A DNA stretch of 64,000 nt from Dactylellina haptotyla (Eukaryota; Ascomycota; Orbiliomycetes; Orbiliales; Orbiliaceae): NCBI GenBank assembly GCA_031310005.1, contig CM062386.1:1240001-1304000 (forward strand). The letters run 5' to 3'. This document shows, one piece after another, positions 59,244 through 64,000 of the stretch. The first letter of the stretch is position 1. Every line of letters begins with the position of its first letter. A program made the position numbers and the translations under genes. The notes under the pieces were generated by a model. The model saw nothing but the letters and a program-made list of their open reading frames with translations. It was not told where the DNA came from and ran no database searches.

Positions 59244-61396
59244 CTAATATTCCCTAGCCGCAAGCACTTCCTTAAATCTCGATAGCAACAATTCACAAGT
59301 CCTATTCACATCAGGCATCTCGACCAATTCCTTCTCCGCTCCGTTCTCCCCCTGATTCGCGGTTCCGTTCGCTGCTTCATTCAAAGTTCCATTGGCTGTG
59401 CCGTTCATCACCCCGTTAACACCGTTTGTCAGAATAGCTCTCTTCTCCCCATTCAGCTCGACGCCGCTCGCTGCTCTGACGTCCTTATCCTTTCCGGTTC
59501 TCACCTTCCCGCCAGTGGCCTCGCTAGGTGTAATCTCTGTGGAATCGAGCAAATTCTGCCACTTGTACAAAAAGTTCCCAGGACCCTTCTTTAAGGGCTT
59601 CCGATCCTCATCATCAGCCACAATGGTCGCTAACCGTCGGTTCGTCTTCTGGTTGAGCTTCTGCAGGTACTCTTCATACTCATCCATCTGCTGTACCACA
59701 AGCTTCCTGTCTTCATCGGCAAGCTCATTGACAAGCTTATTGAGCACTGGTGTGAACCTGCCCGCTCCCTCGCTCGTGTCTTCTTCTTTCCGTTGGAATT
59801 GGGTGGCGACGTATTTTCCGTAATCTCGCCATGCGGTCATGGTTTTATCACCATTTTTGCAGAACTGATGTAAGAACCTATGAACGCTCTTCTGATGTCT
59901 CTCAAAAAGGGCAACGAAATCCTCAACCGTTGGTTCCTTTGCGCCCGCCTCTGTAGAAATTTTACCGGTTTTGATAGCATCGTCGAGGAATTTCTCAAAA
60001 TCCGCAATAGTACCACTTAGGTCGACGGCGTTATGTAAATCTCTTAAGATCGGCTCGTAAATTGCAACAACCTCGCGGATGGTGGCAGTCAGGTTATCCG
60101 GATTAGATTTGCAAAGCGCGAGGACCAATTGCTCGCGGTCGTGGATAGACAGGTGGATATAGAGATAGTCAAGGAGCATCTTATGCTGTTCCGTGGTGAG
60201 AGTGGTTGACGGCGAGGACGGAGAGGTGGAGAGGATCGCATGAATGATGGATGTTGACGAAGTTTTGCTGACTTGACGATATTTTTCTTGTTCCTCGCGG
60301 TTAAGTTTGCTGTACGCTTGGACCGCAGATAACTGATCTTTCGATGGTGCATCCTTTGCCTTTTCGAGTTTAGCAACCCGGGACTCAAGCTCTTTCATGT
60401 CCCATGTTAAGACGGTGTATATGATTCTATAGTTCGTCAGCGTACGCAAATCAAATTATATAGAGGGGGGGCATTCAACATACGTCTGTAGTAGATTCAT
60501 ACCCTCATCGGCACCGCTGCTCCAACCAATCCAGTTTGTGACAGCTCCGAGACTCATTTTGGTCAACATGAGTCTCGTCATTCCGCTGATCATCGTTGCA
60601 GCATTTCCAACCTTCAGAGTTTGACGAACGAGTCTGTACGGAATGAGTTTATGTGTTCGTTCGACCAAAGATAGCAGCATCTGTCCCTTCGGTGATGTGA
60701 TCAATGCGTAGTGGACGAGCGATCCTAGGCTAGTGAGGCAACAAATGTTAGTATCGATAAAAAAACTCAGATATTATAGACTAAGAGAGAAGATAAGCCG
60801 TACTTGACTACAATATGTTGATGGGCGGCGATAACCATCTGACTGTGGTGGTTCAATTCATCGCTTTCCGCAGCTTTATCGAAAAGCTCATCCAGCAAGC
60901 CCCCGTAAACAACCTGCCTCTGGAACGTCTTCCACGCATGCCCCAAGTCGTCCGGGTTCTTGAGGTCGTAAGGCTGTTCCGGATCGTACTTGATATCTCG
61001 ACCGGGCATGCCGCCAAGGACACCTCTAGCGGGGTATTCGATCAACGCGGATATCAAAGTGGCCAGCATCTTTCGAACCCCCATGCCTCCTTTATCATAT
61101 GACTCGGACAGGTTGGCCTTGGCAAGGTCGTCGATGATGGGCAGGGCCCGCTTGGTCCAGAACTCTTTATCGACATCGCGGAGACCGGGGATGCCCACGA
61201 GAAATGTCGAGAAGAGAGTTTGCAGGATCGGAGACTTGGAGATGGAAGGGTCGTCCTGGAAGGGGGGGCCGTAGCTGTTTATGATACCTGGCGTCTTGAA
61301 GAGCTCGATTTCAGCCGAGTAGGTCTCACGATGGGTGAGGATATCGAGCAGGGCGTGGGCTTGCGCAGCTGTGAGCGTAGTGGTATCCGGAGTCAT
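59244..61396 (-). CDS. PXB/DUF3818 family protein (Ypr097w/Lec1-like) lacking the PX domain
   Basis: Three exons (61396-60804, 60729-60484, 60426-59244) encode 673 residues. The N-terminal 200 residues (TTTLTAAQAHALLDILTHRE...FLVGIPGLRDVDKEFW...AWKTFQRQVVYGGLLDELF) are a PX-associated (PXB) domain. Directly after it comes LVHYALITSPKGQMLLSLVE and GNAATMISGMTRLMLTKMSL, then a helical region to about 500, matching DUF3818. In the yeast relative a phosphoinositide-binding PX domain lies between these two; here none is seen. The C-terminus is low complexity (NGVMNGTANGTLNEAANGTA). The family is linked to lipid droplets and sterol distribution in yeast. Position 61396 (MTPDTTTLTAAQ) is chosen as start because upstream in-frame sequence is Pro/Leu-rich and unlike the domain. 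Function here is inferred by family only. Confidence 0.85.
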
Positions 61397-62502
61397 CTTG
61401 ACAACAGGTGCAGAGTTGCCGCCGGGGAGGATGATGCGTAGGAAGAGAACGAGAGAAGGGGGCAAAGGGAGCAGGAAGAGATCTTGGGCTGGACATTTCG
61501 AGGAAGGAAGAAGTACCGGCCGGGTTTGTGGGAAGGATTGAGCTGGGGCGAAGGTTGGCGGGAAGGACTTGCCATTCCAACCAACGTCATCCGCAACACA
61601 AAGGCCAAAAGTATACCTGAGCACCCCTGGCTGGCTGGGAGCTTGGATTAGCCAGCATTACGCATGCGTAGCTAAGCTCCGTAGACACGATCGAAGCACG
61701 CGAGAGGGAGCCGGAGCTCGCAGTGGGACGAGATCTGGGCCTTATTATCTCGGGGAGGTGTCGCTTCGGTAGCTAAAATAGCTAAAATCTAATAAGGGTC
61801 CGGCCGGCTGCTGGGCGTTGCCTGCTGGGCGAAGGTCGATGCGGTGCTTGAAACGGACTCTTTCTGGCGTTAGCTGCAGGCGTCCAGCCACAGCACCTGC
61901 AGCTCGAATCGAAGCCGGTCTGCATCCCTTCTGTCTCCTTTCTGTCTGGGGACAAAATGACAAAAAAAAGGAGTGTAAAAGGAAGTTTTAGAATTAGGGC
62001 CGCAGTCGGATTTGAACCGACATCTCTCCTCAAATGTATAGCTGTGGAGAATGCTAGTCATTGCACTATACAGCCTTGCGAAGGGAATTTTGATACAACT
62101 GGATTCCCGCTTTTGAACCCGCTCTTCCGGTGTATTCTGCACGTGAGGCAATCAGGAAGTCGGATCTGAACCCGCCGTGCCCGGGGATTTGGATCTCCGA
62201 CCCGCGCCGAATAACGTTAATTCTGCCCAGTCGGTTTGGAAGCTTCGACGTTGTGCCTCGGCTTGGGCTGTTATCGCGTAGTAGCGACTCGGCTGCAGAC
62301 AGCTGACAGCCACCACCACCTGGTACACCGTCAACCAATGCATGCGGTGCTACTCAACGATGCGTGCGTGCTTCGCCTATCGGTTAGAGAGTTCGAGGCT
62401 GGGCAATTAGATATATAAATATAAACAAGAACCCAGTAGTGCCCGAGGAATTACCGGTCTTTCCTCTGTATTCGCTCGTTCCTTAGTTGATCCTTACCGA
62501 CA
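61397..62502. other. Divergent region between the PXB gene (-) and the hydrolase gene (+)
   Basis: 1.1 kb of mixed composition. It contains a tRNA-like element on the minus strand (61997-62075) but no ORF that looks coding. Two promoters are expected here; no TATA box or known site is clear, apart from an AT-rich stretch at about 62405-62420, upstream of the hydrolase start. Confidence 0.45.
61997..62075 (-). tRNA. tRNA-like gene or pseudogene, isotype uncertain
   Basis: On the minus strand the acceptor halves GGCTGTA and TGCGGCC pair (two G-U), the D-arm GTGC...GCAT is closed and the T-arm GTCGGTTCAAATCCGAC is canonical. The anticodon stem can be drawn as TCTCC/GGAGA, but its loop is 16 nt instead of 7, so an intron or insertion is needed. 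No choice of intron gives the invariant T33 with a clear anticodon and a normal variable loop. The D-arm pattern resembles tRNA-Gln or Glu. A T-run lies about 25-40 bases downstream. It may be a real intron-containing tRNA misread by hand, or a decayed copy. Confidence 0.55.
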
Positions 62503-63948
62503 ATGTTCTTCGGTGCCGCAGCCCAGACCTACTACCACCACCCTTCGCCGGTGCTCCTCAGACCCACCGACCATGAGGCTGATGTTGCGGAGTCTCTGGT
62601 CTCTGTCGCGAAATCGGCCATCCCACCGTTCCACCCGCATCCCCTTCTACGTAGTGGCCACCTCCAAACCTGTGCGGTCCTCATCGCATCGGACAAGGTC
62701 GACATCCACTACAAGCGCCATGTGTTAGAGGCAGAATCACCGGACGACACAGGATCCTTCAGCATAGATGTCGTAGTTCCGGCTCCGTTGACCCCGGAAG
62801 TCGACTCGACGCCGTCGAAAAAGGTGCTGCTGGAGAGCGATCCTGACTATATCCCGCCTCGAACCACCGCCTTCACGCCTGGCGAGTTTGAAGCGTGGGG
62901 GTCGCAGGAAGAAACAACCCCGATTGTCGTTGCTCTTCACGGACTGAGTGGGGGATCGCATGAGACCTACGTTCGGCTGTCGCTGGAGCCCCTCGTCAGG
63001 TCGAAGAAGGATGGCGGGTTAGGCTACGATGGCCTGGTTGTCAATGCGAGAGGCTGTGGTTTCACGAAACTCACAAGTATGTCATAGCCGTAGGCGGTGG
63101 GGTTTTTGATATAATGAAAGGAAAAGGTTGATATGAGATCGCTAACGATCGTAGGCAACAAGATGTTCAATGCGATGTTCACAAACGATGTCCGCCAGGT
63201 CGTCAAACTGATCCGCAGGAAGTTCCCCAAGAGGCCGATAATGGCTCTTGGCTTCTCTCTCGGCGCAAACATTCTCGCAAGTCAGTTCTCACTTTCTTTC
63301 TCTCTCTCTCTTGACGAGCCAATATCATTTCATTTAGTCATCTAACCACTGTTCTGTATATACATAGATTACTTGGGAGAAGAAGGTGCCTCCTGCCCCA
63401 TCCATGCAGCGGTCCTCCTATCCTCCCCGCACAACATGGATGCGTGCGCTAAAATCATGTTTATGACCTTCACCGGCCGCCAATATTCCAAGTTTATGGC
63501 TGGTAATCTCAAAAAGCTTTTCGAGCGACATTACGATGTCTTATCGACAAATCCCGCCATCGACATCCAAGGTGTCAGAAATTCAACTTATTTGTACGAC
63601 TACGACTCCGCGTGCACTGCGCCAGTGTTTGGATTCCGAACGGGCGGTGAATACTACCGCGCTTCGAGCTCCGTAGACAGGATACTGGATATAAAGGTGC
63701 CTACGTTGATTATCAATGGCGCCGATGATCCTATATCGCTGCAGAACGCGTTTCCTCGACAGGAAGCGGAAGCGAATCCGTACGTTTGTTTCGTGACAAC
63801 GAGCATCGGAGGGCATCTCGGTTGGTTCGAATGGGGTATGGAACGATGGTTTCCCAAGCCGATCATGGGATTTCTGAAGCGGATGGAGGGGATGGAACTC
63901 ATCGAGAAGACGGACGACGGGTTCGTAAAGGTAAATGGGACGGCGTAG
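62503..63948 (+). CDS. Alpha/beta hydrolase of the YheT/Eht1-Eeb1 family
   Basis: Three exons (62503-63076, 63155-63280, 63368-63948) encode 426 residues. The early motif HPLLRSGHLQT (46-56) and VVALHGLSGGSHETYVR (oxyanion HG at 146-147) are family marks. The nucleophile is S226 in GFSLGAN; the acid is likely in IINGADDPIS and the base in GGHLGWFEWG. Relatives include yeast Eht1, Eeb1 and Ymr210w, which make or cleave medium-chain fatty acid ethyl esters or act on monoacylglycerol. The likely product is a cytosolic or lipid-droplet esterase/acyltransferase. The exact substrate cannot be assigned. The start at 62503 has context GACAATGTT; no upstream in-frame Met is nearer. The gene ends 52 bases before the window edge, with its stop inside it. 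Confidence 0.92.
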
Positions 63949-64000
63949 AATAGAATATAAGGACGAAAGTAAGAATTAGAGTATGGGAGTTTATCGGCGT

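Noticed and set aside
1-64000. CRISPR array, rRNA operon, bacterial operons, telomeric repeats or a metabolite cluster
   Set aside because: None was seen. The GGGTT and AACCC tracts near 1111 and 23190 are short pentamer runs, not telomeric TTAGGG arrays.

Overview
The window reads as nuclear DNA of a filamentous ascomycete (Pezizomycotina). It carries 16 well supported protein genes, most split by short introns (about 50-110 nt, GT...AG), plus one clear tRNA gene. The proteins are typical fungal ones: GSK-3 kinase, the cohesin loader Scc4, a Flx1-type mitochondrial carrier, Azf1 and Tup1 regulators, Pfk26, Elp2, Caf16, sterol C-5 desaturase, derlin and Lec1/Ypr097w-like proteins. Long gene-poor stretches would suit an early-diverging, repeat-rich lineage such as Pezizomycetes, but that placement is an inference. 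Exon joins were made by hand, and every spliced model given here has a total length divisible by three with one terminal stop.

Layout, left to right. 1-3326: a long pyrimidine-rich leader and GSK3 (+). 3.3-9.1 kb: noncoding DNA with microsatellites. 9.1-18.2 kb: an F-box/beta-propeller gene, SCC4 and FLX1, all on +; the last FLX1 intron is unusually long. 18.8-21.5 kb: AZF1-like zinc-finger gene (-), rich in Gln and Asn. 21.5-34.6 kb: a 13-kb desert upstream of AZF1 with one plausible small spliced ORF. 34.7-43.1 kb: TUP1 (-) and PFK26 (+), divergent over 3.4 kb. 43.6-50.0 kb: ELP2 (+) converging on CAF16 (-), then ERG3 (+), divergent from CAF16 across a CCAAT-rich promoter. 50.7-54.6 kb: an AT-hook protein (-) divergent from a fungal multi-pass membrane protein (+). 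54.7-61.4 kb: a secreted or luminal acidic protein (-), a derlin (-), tRNA-Thr(AGT), and a PX-less member of the PXB/DUF3818 family (-). 61.9-63.9 kb: a tRNA-like element (-) and an alpha/beta hydrolase (+).

The stretch from 18.8 to 43.1 kb groups three genes whose yeast relatives act in glucose response (AZF1, TUP1, PFK26), with GSK3 further left. Whether this has functional meaning cannot be told from the sequence. No CRISPR array, rRNA operon, intact transposon or secondary-metabolite cluster was seen. The strongest oddities are: loss of the catalytic phosphatase histidine in the PFK26 protein, a 24-unit tetrapeptide repeat in AZF1, the 13-kb AZF1 upstream region, a gene-like insert in a FLX1 intron, and a PXB/DUF3818 protein that appears to lack the PX domain.
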